Assembly (NCBI RefSeq): GCF_010015445.1 | Contig: NC_053120.1 | Coordinates: 8,515,114 to 8,579,113 of the forward strand | Length of the DNA stretch: 64,000 bases | From: Perca fluviatilis | Lineage: Eukaryota; Chordata; Actinopteri; Perciformes; Percidae | Direction of reading: 5' to 3' | In this document: piece by piece, positions 36,582 through 50,967 of the stretch | How positions within the stretch are numbered: the stretch's first letter is position 1 | Layout: each line of letters begins with the position of its first letter | The notes under the pieces: model-generated | Seen by the model: the letters and a program-made list of their open reading frames with translations, nothing else | Database searches by the model: none | Told to the model about the DNA's origin: nothing | Made by a program: the position numbers and the translations under genes

Positions 36582-37111
36582 TTAAAGGTCCCATGGCATG
36601 AAAATTTCATTTTATGAGGTTTTTTAACACATTAATATGAGTTCCCCTAGCCTGTCTATGGTTCCCCAGTGGCTAGAAATGGTGATAGGTGTAAACCGAG
36701 CCCTGGGTATCCTGCTCTGCCTTTGAGAAAATGAAAGCTCAGATGAGCCGTTTTGGAATCTGCTTGTTATGAGGTCATAACAAGCAAGGTTACCTCCCCT
36801 TTCTCTGCTTTGCCCACCCAGAGAATTTGGCCAACCCATGAGAGACAGACATCATGGCTTTCAAACGAGAAAAGTGGCAGTTGGTCAAGGCCACACCCCC
36901 ACCATCCACCTTGCCACTCCCACTCTCCTCCTCAATAGCTTCAGACACAGAAATGGCACATACTAAGGAAAGCTCATTGTAGGACTGGCTCTAGTGGCTG
37001 TAGTTCTGCACCAAAGCTGAATTTCGGGAAAGAGACTTCAGATACAGGATTAGGGGACCACTAAGGTCTATATAAAAGCATCCAAAGAGCACCATGTCAT
37101 GGAACCTTTAA
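36582..37111. mobile_element. TTAA-flanked MITE (piggyBac/Kolobok-type ends)
   Basis: TTAA followed by AGGTCCCATGGCATG at the left, and CATGTCATGGAACCT followed by TTAA at the right. The inverted ends plus TTAA target duplication point to piggyBac- or Kolobok-type mobilisation. The interior (CCTTTCTCTGCTTTGCCC, GTTGGTCAAGGCCACACCC) recurs at 38.7 kb. I recognise it as a very common fish repeat. Confidence 0.8.
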
Positions 37112-37194
37112 CAATGTATCCAGCTAATTGAATTAGCTCAACTTACTGTATTGTGTGAACAGTTAATTTCATTTAATATTGTATGTGGTGTTTT

Positions 37195-37385
37195 CTTTTG
37201 CGGGGTGCAAATGTTCCACCAAACAAGTTTCTTCCCGAGCCCATTTTGTAGAGCCACCGCATTCGCGCCGCCCAAGATGATGTGATTGGTTTTCAAGTTT
37301 CTTTCTCCTATGCCAGATTGTATGTGTGGTGTAGCCAGACCTTTCTCAACAGCGATGTGGGGATAGGTCTGGCAATGTGAGACTA
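37195..37385. repeat. Fragment of the TAGTCT/AGACTA element family
   Basis: Carries AATGTTCCACCAAACAAGTT, GTGATTGGTTTTCAAG and the terminal GTCTGGCAATGTGAGACTA seen at 16.9 and 27.8 kb; only the right half is present. Confidence 0.7.
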
Positions 37386-37639
37386 GGTCGTAATAAGCTG
37401 CTTATACAAACAGCCTATGGTGTTGTTTTATACACTGTGATGTAGTGGAATGTGATTTCACCTGTTTGTGCAATAGAATATCATTTTTGAGTTCCTTTAA
37501 AGTATTCATCATTGCAAATGATATCATGTTGATGCACAGTATATACGTGCAAATGGTATTTTAATAAGAGGAAAAAGGAAATGCTTTTGATTGATTTTTC
37601 TTCTTACTGGTGGTTATTTACCTCATGATATTCACTAAC

Positions 37640-37862
37640 TGAAGGTCATATTTTCCACACCTTTTTATTTGATGCTGCATCATTACCCAAAGGGCGCATG
37701 TTGGCTGTATCCTTACACTGGGTGACTAGATTTGTTTAAAATTGCATATAAAACTCACCCCCCCCTGCATAAGACTTTATTTACTCAGTGGCCATATCTC
37801 TCTGAAAAGCTGGACTTGGAAATCCTGCTGGTTTCATTCACAGTAGAAATCCAAAAGAGCAA
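37640..37862. repeat. Dispersed repeat, copy B of the local direct pair
   Basis: Same orientation and phrase order as 36060-36345, with small deletions. The pair brackets the TTAA MITE at 36.6 kb. Confidence 0.7.
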
Positions 37863-38435
37863 TTCAGGTAAGCATCAAGATTCTGGATTTAACATCTCAT
37901 TTATTTTCCCCGAGGAGGAAAATGTTTTGGTCCATACTGCTGCTAAATAAATTGATGAACAGTACACAATGTTTCACCACTACTAAGAGCCCATAAACTA
38001 GTATTTTCTGTGATTTTTGATCATTAGTGGATGCTGCTCTGCAGTGCGACCAGCAGATGTTTTGACACCCTTCCAGCTTCTTCCCCTCCCTTAATATTCT
38101 CACAAGGGTCCTCTCCTGGTTTTATTTTTAACTGGCATGTATAAATTAATTACTTGAGAAGGAGCAACAAATGATCCCCCTCTGTGGAAATAATAGCATT
38201 GCGCACACTGCTTTGCCCCAGTGCAGCACTTTCAAGATCACACACACATACAAATATACATACAAAAATATGCACCTGCTCATAAATCTCTCCCCCCAGC
38301 GGGACCCTCTGTAGCTAATTGCGGTCATGTAACTTGTGTGTTGTTTAGCCTGAAAAAGAGCAGTGCGTAGCAAGCAACAATGTCATAAAGATCTCCTCCA
38401 GATGTATATCTAAAGGCATCAACTACTGAAAGGCT

Positions 38436-38690
38436 TTGTATACAGTTAAATACGTCTTCTGGGTTAATAGACACCACAGTACTGGCTTACAAGCTGTAAA
38501 CTGGTTTGGCAACTCCCTGTTAGGTAAAGAACGTGTTTCAATATGCTGGGTCTTGTTCCTTTCTCTCTGTATTAAGCGGCATGCCTCAGGGTTCTATACT
38601 AGGACCATTAATATTATTACAAATAATCTTTGTGATAACGCATCAACTGCATTATACCAGTTTTATGCTGATGATACTGCTGTTAATGAA
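38436..38690 (+). pseudogene. LINE reverse-transcriptase fragment
   Basis: Two frames together show reverse-transcriptase motifs in the right order: SGMPQGSILGPL (from ~38,575) and then NNLCDNASTALYQFYADDTAV (~38,625-38,690) containing the catalytic YADD. The frame shifts between them, so the fragment is dead. The spacing fits an L2/Rex1-like non-LTR RT palm domain. It ends abruptly where a TTAA-MITE copy starts. Confidence 0.8.
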
Positions 38691-38875
38691 AGCTCAGATG
38701 GCCCGATCTGGAATCTTCCTCCTTATGAGGTCAAAAGCAGCAAGGTTACCTCCTCTTTCTCTGCTTTGCCCGCCCAGAGAATTTGGCCCACCCATGAGAA
38801 AGAGATATCATGGCTTTCAAACGAGCAAAGTAGAAGTTGGTCAAGGCCACACCCCACCCTCCACCTAGCTGGTTT
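38685..38875. repeat. Partial second copy of the 36.6-kb TTAA MITE
   Basis: TGAAAGCTCAGATGGCC through GGTCAAGGCCACACCCCACC matches 36,730-36,905. Both TTAA ends are missing. Confidence 0.8.
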
Positions 38876-43374
<4,499 letters not shown>

Positions 43375-43976
43375 ACCTGTGTTTCCATTCAATAGTCAAG
43401 TGAATTTTAAGCGAACTTTTCAAATGTGACCAAAACATAAATGAGTATAAGGTGTATTTCTATCAACTGGTTTGGAGGATTAAACTAGGCTACATCATAG
43501 TTCCCTCAGAAGTTGGTGCTATAGTCTATGCATGGCTGTAATCCCCCAGTAAACAGAGTAGAAGTAGTACAGGTTGCATTTAACCAATTTACTGGAGAAA
43601 AATGAAGAGATGTCTTCAGGAATTTGGTTAACTTTAGCAAGTTTGAATTGTTTTTTTTACGTCCATGAGTATGGGTCACGTTTCATGCTGTTCCCAAGAC
43701 AAAGATACGTTGGGAATACCTGGTAAGACGTCAACAGCAGAAACAGCTGATCAGTCACGTGAGTTAAATGTCCGCTACATCAGACCTTATTCGGCAAAAG
43801 CTTTTCCATATACCAATTAATGCATCAACTCTTTTTCGACAATGGCAAAAACTACCTCAAGCAAGCATGACAATTTCTTTTGCACAATTGAGTAAGTTTT
43901 ATGGATTTAGCCATTTTCATTCAGCCTTCTAATGCAATATTTAAAATGGCATACAAATACTGAATGGAAACACGGC
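43375..43976. mobile_element. GTGTTTCCATT-ended DNA element (~600 bp)
   Basis: The left end CTGTGTTTCCATTCAATAG and the right end TGAATGGAAACACGGCTAG are inverted repeats. Within the left part are GTCAAGTGAATTTTAAGCGA and ATCAACTGGTTTGG, recurring at 63,895-64,000. No transposase. Confidence 0.65.
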
Positions 43977-45289
43977 TAGTGTTTGGTTGTTTTATGTATT
44001 GTTCCAACAGTTTTACAAGATTAAAAAAATCCCTCAGATCACCTTCTATCTGCACTTCTAATTCATTTGTATCCAGCTTTGCCTGCATGGAGACTTTTGT
44101 ATCTGACTGTACTGTCATTAACTTAAGTGCAATTGTGCTAAAAAGAAAAAAAAAAAAAACATGGAGGGAGAGAATGGATCATTGTCACTGAGCTTTCTGG
44201 ATCCCTTAAGAAAGGAGGGGAGGCAGTATCCCTCCTTGACATTCAGTGAATAATCTACTCTCGAAACAGGACGTCCTTGCAAGATAACAAAATGCCATGC
44301 ATGTCAAATTGGTGAGAAAATGACTGTCCAGCAGAGCACAACAGGCTTACCGCCAACACCACCGCAAGGTTTCTATCACCATTCCCATCAAAAGATGCCT
44401 CCCCGCCTGGCCAGAGAGCCGTGTGCCAACACTTCTGTTAACTTCGAAGGCTCGTGGAGAGCGAGGGAAGAAGGAGAAACTGTGCGCCTCTCATTGTGAT
44501 GGACGGAATTAAAGTCTCTGCATAATGTTCAAGTCATTTTCACAGCATATATCGTAGAAAATTACAGCTGCATGGTGTGAAAACTGGAGCACTGTGCACC
44601 TCCAGATCTTAGAAAAGACTGCCAGTGAATGTGTGTTTGATGGGAATACTTAATTCTCGATTGGTTTATGACGTCTTGTTCCTATTTATGTTTCACTGTG
44701 TACCTCAAGTTGTTTCTTTACCTCTATTATTAGTATTTACACTGTATACAAAACATGCACCAGAATCAGTGGTAGGTTGATTATTGAAGACTTGAGCTGA
44801 GTTCCATCTGCCACTTTCAACTTTATGCCAATGCCTCATCACTGATAGATTTATAAGGCAAAAGTAAAGCACCTGTTAGAGAGAGATAGAAAGAGAAAAG
44901 GGACCTTTCCTGTGACAATAAATAAATGGGCTCCTGTTGTGTTTTACTCAGGGTTTTTTTGCCATTTGTTTCGACATGGTGCATTGAAGGAACAACCAGA
45001 ACAATAACTATTGAGAGAAGGGGCTTCATGACCTCTTTGCCTCATTCAATTTTCAATGTCCTTTATAATCCATTTTTCCTCCAAGGTTCTTATTTGTTGC
45101 ATTGTAGAGTGTTTCTGCTTTTTGAATATTTCCACAAATAATAAGTACTGCACAGTCCCCCAAGGACAATGAGTTGTTTGTTTTCTAAATGGAGCAAACT
45201 CATTATTTATTCTGTTATTTATTTGTTCTGTTATTGCAGGATACCGGTGGTGTAGTGGTAATTATGGGTAAATTATGATCATGACAGGG
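43977..45289. other. Intergenic stretch, nothing recognised
   Basis: Contains short A-rich and GA-rich tracts (for example 44,141-44,160) but no supportable gene or element. Confidence 0.5.
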
Positions 45290-45298
45290 CAAAACAGC

Positions 45299-45716
45299 TA
45301 GCCTGACAAGCCAGACACACATCAACATGTTGGGTCTGGGAACTCACCATTGGCAAGGCTCAATCCGAGGGACGGGATAAACGGTTGTCTTTTAAATTCC
45401 TTCTGCACGCAATAGGATAGCGCTACAACCAGGCAGAGCAACGCTAGTTGAAGTCTTCCAGAGTCGCAGCCAAAGCCGATTCGAAAGACCGCTGTTCACC
45501 AGCAGCAGCAGCCATCTTCTTTGTTTTTAAGTAACAGAGAATTCACGCTGCCGTCATTATGTTAAGCCCGCCCACCGACTGTATACACAATGTGATTGGC
45601 CCAACTAGAATTTGTTTTTTTCCAGCTCGCAAGTCAATGGAGAGTTGCTAGACGACCCTGGCTGCAAATTACTTAAAAATTTGCTGCCGCTAGGGTGCGT
45701 CTAGATTTCTAGGCTA
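45299..45716. mobile_element. TAGCCT-ended element with perfect 9-bp target duplication (418 bp)
   Basis: Ends TAGCCTGACAAGCCAGAC and GTCTAGATTTCTAGGCTA are imperfect inverted repeats. The 9-mer CAAAACAGC lies directly outside both ends (45290-45298 and 45717-45725). The interior has no coding capacity. The duplication is 9 bp as read, or 8 bp if one base belongs to the inverted repeat. Confidence 0.85.
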
Positions 45717-45800
45717 CAAAACAGCCAGAAGTATAAGCAAATAATTATTTTATCCACAAAACCCAAGACCCAATTTTCAAGTAATGTAAAGGTCTTCATA

Positions 45801-45802
<2 letters not shown>

Positions 45803-45854
<52 letters not shown>

Positions 45855-45868
45855 TGTATATATATATA
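45803..45868. repeat. (TA)n microsatellite
   Basis: About 51 bp pure TA, then CTG and a further TA run. Confidence 0.95.
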
Positions 45869-47203
45869 ATGTGTTTGTTCCTTCCAAAACAACCCAAATT
45901 ACCTGTATGTGTGGCAACTACTCCTTGCCACACTTGTCTAAGTCTAAGGTTTTCGTAAGATAATTGTCATTGTGAAAAGAAAGCAACATTAACTGTTGGT
46001 ATGAGAGATGATGTCCAATGTTGAAGTCATTTGAATTCCCAAACATCCAAAAAAATTCAACAAAATGAAATGAAGCTGAATACAAACTAATGAAACCTGC
46101 AGCCTCACAGCAACCTGCCACCACCTCGCTCCCTCATTCAAGTAAATGACACTCAGCCTCACCTAACTGGAACTTACCACCTGCCCAGGTCAGTACAGGG
46201 TGAGCTAAACAGAGATCAAGCATCAAAATTATATAAAGTAATTCCCAAGACATTGATGTAAGATGTCTCAGTGACTGTTGACATCAAAATGAACCTATGG
46301 ACGCACATACTGTACATACTGATGAGCGCACTGGATTTAATAAAATGAAATTTACTGCAGAACTATTGGATCTATCCCCCTTCATCTTAACAGTGCCCAG
46401 TCCCTCCCTGTTAAGAGGACATTATCATGCAAACCTGTTTTGACTATCCCTGATTGAGCAGTGGTTCTACCCTAAAAACCAATACAACACACAAAATAGG
46501 TGGACCCCTTTCAACACATCATCTTTTAAGAAATATAATGTAAAAAAAACTAATAAAAGTAGTAATTCAAGCTTGTGTTATTAATATAACCTGATTGATA
46601 ATGTTTCAGAGACACAAAACATTTGACTGAATTAATAATTAAACAAACAAACAAACAAACACATAATTGGGAACAGGGGCCTAGGGTAAAGAGTTTTTCC
46701 CTACAAAAGACACCACTGTGAAACATTGAATAGTTTTATCTTTGCCTAACACCTACCTCAAAATAGCTGTTTGTAGTTGCAGAATGCATTAGGTCCAATA
46801 AATGTGACACTTTATATAATTTGATCTTAAAATAACTAAATTATTCTCATGCTCTTCATGGATGTGAAGAGCCCGGAAGTCAGGGGACTCAGTCAGGCAA
46901 AGACTCTAATGCATGCGCTCTATGGGCTCAAAGATTCTGAGGAAGAATAAAAACTATCTGGGTATGCACCCAGTGAGCAACCTTCAGTGGTGTGAATGGG
47001 CTCCGTCTTAGAACATGGAGCCCATTCATGCATGGTGAATACTGCCAAGCTTGAATAAAAAATAGGTTTGGCGTGGCATGAATGCATCATGATTGCCTGG
47101 TCACACCGGGAAGAGGCTCGGTGAAATTCATTTGCATTTGGTATTGGAGCTTGATGACATAGTGAGGAAAGGTCTACTGGCATTGGTGCACACTGTCAGG
47201 ATG
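45869..47203. other. Intergenic stretch with a perfect hairpin and (AAAC)n
   Basis: An (AAAC)5 tract lies at 46,641-46,660 and an 11-bp perfect stem at 46,994-47,027. The minus-strand frame 46,920-47,183 has no recognised similarity. Confidence 0.5.
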
Positions 47204-47499
47204 GTTTGCTATGGGATTAGTTTTGTGACTTTAATTCCAAGCAAAACTTCTCAAGTATCAAACAAAAAACACTAACTCAAGCAAAATAATTAAAACGTAC
47301 AAACAAAACATTTGTGTAGTTGTAAACTATTGGTCTTTTATTTGTTTGATATTATGTCCTTTTGTTTACAGTTCCCTCTGCTTCTTTCTCAATGATCAGT
47401 CTTTTGCTCTCTCCATCACGTTTGCAGTCATGCTCCCAGCTTTCTCCTTTGCGCTCCCTGAGTTTTTGCTTGCGATTCTGACACAAAAAATCTCACGTG

Positions 47500-48717
47500 G
47501 GCGGGTCTTACAGGGGTGCGTCCCCATTGGCTAATGAGTGTTAAGGGAAAGTTTGAGTGACAGCTCAGCCTCAGTGCAGGTAAACTAACGTCATAGACTC
47601 AGAGTCTGGTCTGGAGGACACACAAGCCACTCCACAGCGGATTACTACAAAATTAATAAAGTGTAAGTATTGATCATATATATATATTATCTGTGATCTA
47701 TGTTGCAAGTATGGTTACTAGACATTTGTTGTTTCGTTGTGTTAAGTTACTAGCTAGCTAGTAAAGCTGTTTAAGTTAGCATTTAACGTTAGCTATACTG
47801 CTAACGTTATCTAAAACCTGTAGCCACCGGCTACCTTACTGAGCTAATAATTTACCATGGGAATCATGTATTCTTCATGAGGCCTTACTCAATGGAGCTG
47901 TATTAATTATCGTCTTCTCTCTGTAGAGACCAGGACCCGAGCAGAGCTACGATGCTCTCCCAGGTAACCTTAGGTTAGTAACGTAGCTATATTATGGTCT
48001 ATTAGGAAAAATTATTATCCAGCTAACTACTAATTGTTGTGGTTGCTATTGGCCTGATAATACACAATGCTAGGGTATTGGTTAAGTTGTACAATGTAGA
48101 AGCTGTGAATATAATGTATTTTATCTAGAGGTCGACACATACTGTACAGTACAAATGCAGTGTTAGCACTGCTTAACTGGTTCATCTTTATAGTTTTGTG
48201 CTCATCTGTACTTTCCTAGTTATGACAAAGACTGGCTATCCTAACTCTAATTACATGTCTTCTGTTGAATTTGCAAGCAGGTCAGCAGAAGGAAAGTGTT
48301 CATAGTGTTTTTAAAGCCTACACATTTCCTAATGGCTACTTAAGCAAGTTATTTTAATTGTAAATCACACAACCTCGGAAGCCTCAGTTATCAGTAAGAA
48401 GTTTGTTACCATTTGATTTGTGTAAGAAACTTTGTTGTAATTTTCTATCACAGCTCACATCAGGCAGACCAACCAGGAGGACGTGGGAGCAGCAGAGGGA
48501 GAGGAGCCTTCGGTCTCTCTGTGGAGAAAACACTGTGTGCGAAGGCTTCAAACAGCTAGGGTATAGACCAATAGCGTATGTATTGATCATATTTTGCTCA
48601 GATACTCAATTAACACTTACAATAACCTTTTTCTTAAGTTTTCATTGGTGTACTTGTAGTTTCTTAGTCCATTGTATGTCAGTATATCCTACTACAGTAT
48701 ACTGTCCTGTAATTTAA
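47500..48717 (+). other. Possible spliced transcription unit inside the foldback element
   Basis: The left-arm-specific segment has a GC box (GGGCGGG) and an inverted CCAAT box (ATTGGCTAAT) at 47,500-47,535, and a strong donor GTAAGT at 47663. Next, 47927-47963 lies between acceptor tctctctgtag and donor gtaacc and carries an ATG (MLSQ). A third unit begins after tatcacag at 48454 and continues the same phase as LTSGRPTRRTWEQQRE, open to 48717 or spliced at gtatgt (48576). No homolog is known to me, and expression is untested. Confidence 0.3.
47695..48142 (+). repeat. Left inner arm of the foldback element
   Basis: Includes TTAAGTTACTAGCTAGCTAG, TAGCCACCGGCTACCTTACT and TGATAATACACAATGCTAGG, all found inverted in the right arm. 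It contains the exon-like unit 47927-47963. Confidence 0.85.
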
Positions 48718-49699
48718 TTTGTGTTTACATTGTCTTACTGTAATTATATTTTAAAATGCACATAATATATTAAAACATTTTTTTACATTCACCCTTGTCT
48801 GTTTGGTTCATATTGGTTAATATTAAACAGGAAATAAGGTTGAGACTATTATAATGCTTTATTTTTAGTCCAGTATAAAACTTCACATACATGAAGTGAA
48901 CATATTATGCTGGGGCCCCGGTGGTAGAAGAAGCTGGAACTCATTATTTGCAGTACATCACAGGTCAGGGTCAGTTTTTCATCACCAACAATACACAAAC
49001 ATACTGAGTAATTGGGTTATGTATATATTTCACATATTCAGTGAGGCAAGCTGTATTTCTCTGCTGACTTGTTTCTGCAACAACACTTCTGAGGGTGGTG
49101 CAGGAATATCACACACAACTCCTGGACGCCTGGGATCATCTGGTCTCCTGAGCTCACTGACGGCCCACCGCTCCAGTCTGGACGACAGCCTTTGCTGCAG
49201 GACAGTTCTCTGAAGGGCTGGGATGTGGCTGTAGTCCTTCACTTCCTTGACTTCTTATTGTAAAGCTTGAAGTACCTTATTGGATGATAAAAAGTGTTTG
49301 AAATTAGCTCAATAATAAATAATTGTAATAAAGCCTGCACTCTAGAAACATTCAGCTATGTATTCAGCTTTTCTGAACACTACTGGAACACTTATTTCTG
49401 GAATATTATTGATCACACTTCTAGATTCCTACCTCCACGTTGACTACATGTGTAAAGTAAGATGTGGCCAGCCACCAGGACACATGCACATCACATCAAA
49501 CCATAAGGATCACTAAGCAAAGTATTTGTCAAGGGCCTGGTGTGTTAGTTAAAGTACATAGTTTGGACAGTAGTAACACTATGCATTAATTCTAAATATT
49601 GTTGACATTTACAGCGCTAAAAAATATGTCCATTATCTGCCATCTTAAGGTAGTGCAAAGAAAGAAGAAACAGTGTGTAAAGATGGAACATTATCTAAT

Positions 49700-49789
49700 G
49701 TATGTGTCGAACTCTATATATAATATATTACATTGACAGCTTCTACATTGTACAACTTAACCAATACCCTAGCATTGTGTATTATCAGG

Positions 49790-49831
<42 letters not shown>

Positions 49832-50235
49832 CCGACTAGATAGCAATGAGTCGGCGGACCATCGGCGGTGCTCCAGAGGCAGTAGAAGCGTCAGAATACT
49901 AACTAGTATTAGTGAGCTGGATAATAATTTTTCCTAATAGACCATAATATAGCTACGTTACTAACCTAAGGTTACCTGGGAGAGCATCGTAGCTCTGCTA
50001 GGGTCCTGGTCTCTACAGAGAGAAGACGATAATTAATACAGCTCCATTGAGTAAGGCCTCACGAAGAATACATGATTCCCATGGTAAATTAGCTCAGTAA
50101 GGTAGCCGGTGGCTACAAGTTTTAGATAACCTTAGCAGTATAGCTAACGTTAAATGCTAACTTAAAAAAGCTTTACTAGCTAGCTAGCTAGTAACTTAAC
50201 ACAACGAAACAACAAATGTGTAGTAATCATGCTTG
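49700..50235 (-). repeat. Right inner arm of the foldback element
   Basis: Reverse complement of the left arm, with about 90 extra bases (49,792-49,905) made of a TA microsatellite, a CCGCCGACT/AGTCGGCGG hairpin and flanking GC-richer sequence. Carries the mirror exon-like unit at 49976-50012. Confidence 0.85.
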
Positions 50236-50427
50236 AAATGCAATGTAATTGAATGAAATTGTAGATAGACAATTTTTTTGCTTGAGTTAGTGTTTTTTGT
50301 TTGATACTTGAGAAGGTTTGCTTGGAATTAAAGTCACAAAACTAATCCCATAGTTTGCAAAATGGCTAGTGGCACAAATGTGTATCTCAAAGCTAACCAA
50401 ATTTGAATCCTGCATTAAAACCCAAAT

Positions 50428-50951
50428 GGGTAACACTTATAACAACCATCGCTAATAAATGGTAAATTGATAGTTAATTAAACTTAAACGTTTTATAAAT
50501 TATATTAATTTTTTGTTAATGATTAAGAAATCGTTTATAAACCGTCAATAAACATTATTTGGATGTCTATTATAAAGATGCATCTGATGAAAATAATACC
50601 TTGTTAATGGTTAATAAAGACTTTGTAAAGCATCCATAAACATTATTTAGATAGCGATTATCACTGCTCAAATAATCAAATAATCATCTCTTTTATAGAT
50701 CACCAAAAAAGATTTAATGGGTCCAAAATAATGTTACTTGATGCTTTATAAACCATTTATTAATCACTAACTTATTGTTATAAGTATAAGTTGCAACTTT
50801 ATAATAGCCATTCAAATAATGTTCATAGATGGTTTACAAAACAATTATTAACCAAGTATTAACTATCTATCTGAATATATAAACTTATTATTGTATATGA
50901 CACTAAACTAATGATAAAATATAATTAATTACAAAATTATAAAGTGTTACC
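50428..50951. mobile_element. GGGTAACACTT-ended MITE (524 bp)
   Basis: Left end GGGTAACACTTATAA, right end TTATAAAGTGTTACC, near-perfect inverted repeats. The interior consists of degenerate AT-rich repeats with ATAAACATTATTT units. A familiar fish MITE pattern with no coding capacity. Confidence 0.8.
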
Positions 50952-50967
50952 GTCTCTAATCAAGGCA

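Larger units (their letters stand above)
47210..50352. mobile_element. Unclassified 3.1-kb foldback element with exon-like units
   Basis: The outer ends are inverted: TATGGGATTAGTTTTGTGAC on the left and its reverse complement ending at 50352, continuing for about 80 bp. Inner inverted arms of roughly 450-530 bp (47,695-48,142 and 49,700-50,235) are about 95% alike by eye. The hexamer GTTTGC lies directly outside each end (47204-47209 and 50353-50358), consistent with a 6-bp target duplication. The left arm has a 404-bp segment (47,291-47,694) absent from the right; the right arm has an insert with a TA microsatellite and a hairpin. The 1.56-kb loop is unique. A 6-bp duplication with long inverted ends recalls Polintons, but size and termini do not fit. 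Confidence 0.7.

Noticed and set aside
47210..50352. Polinton/Maverick interpretation of the 6-bp duplication and long inverted ends
   Set aside because: The element is only 3.1 kb, lacks any polymerase, integrase or capsid-type frame, and its ends do not start as Polinton ends do.
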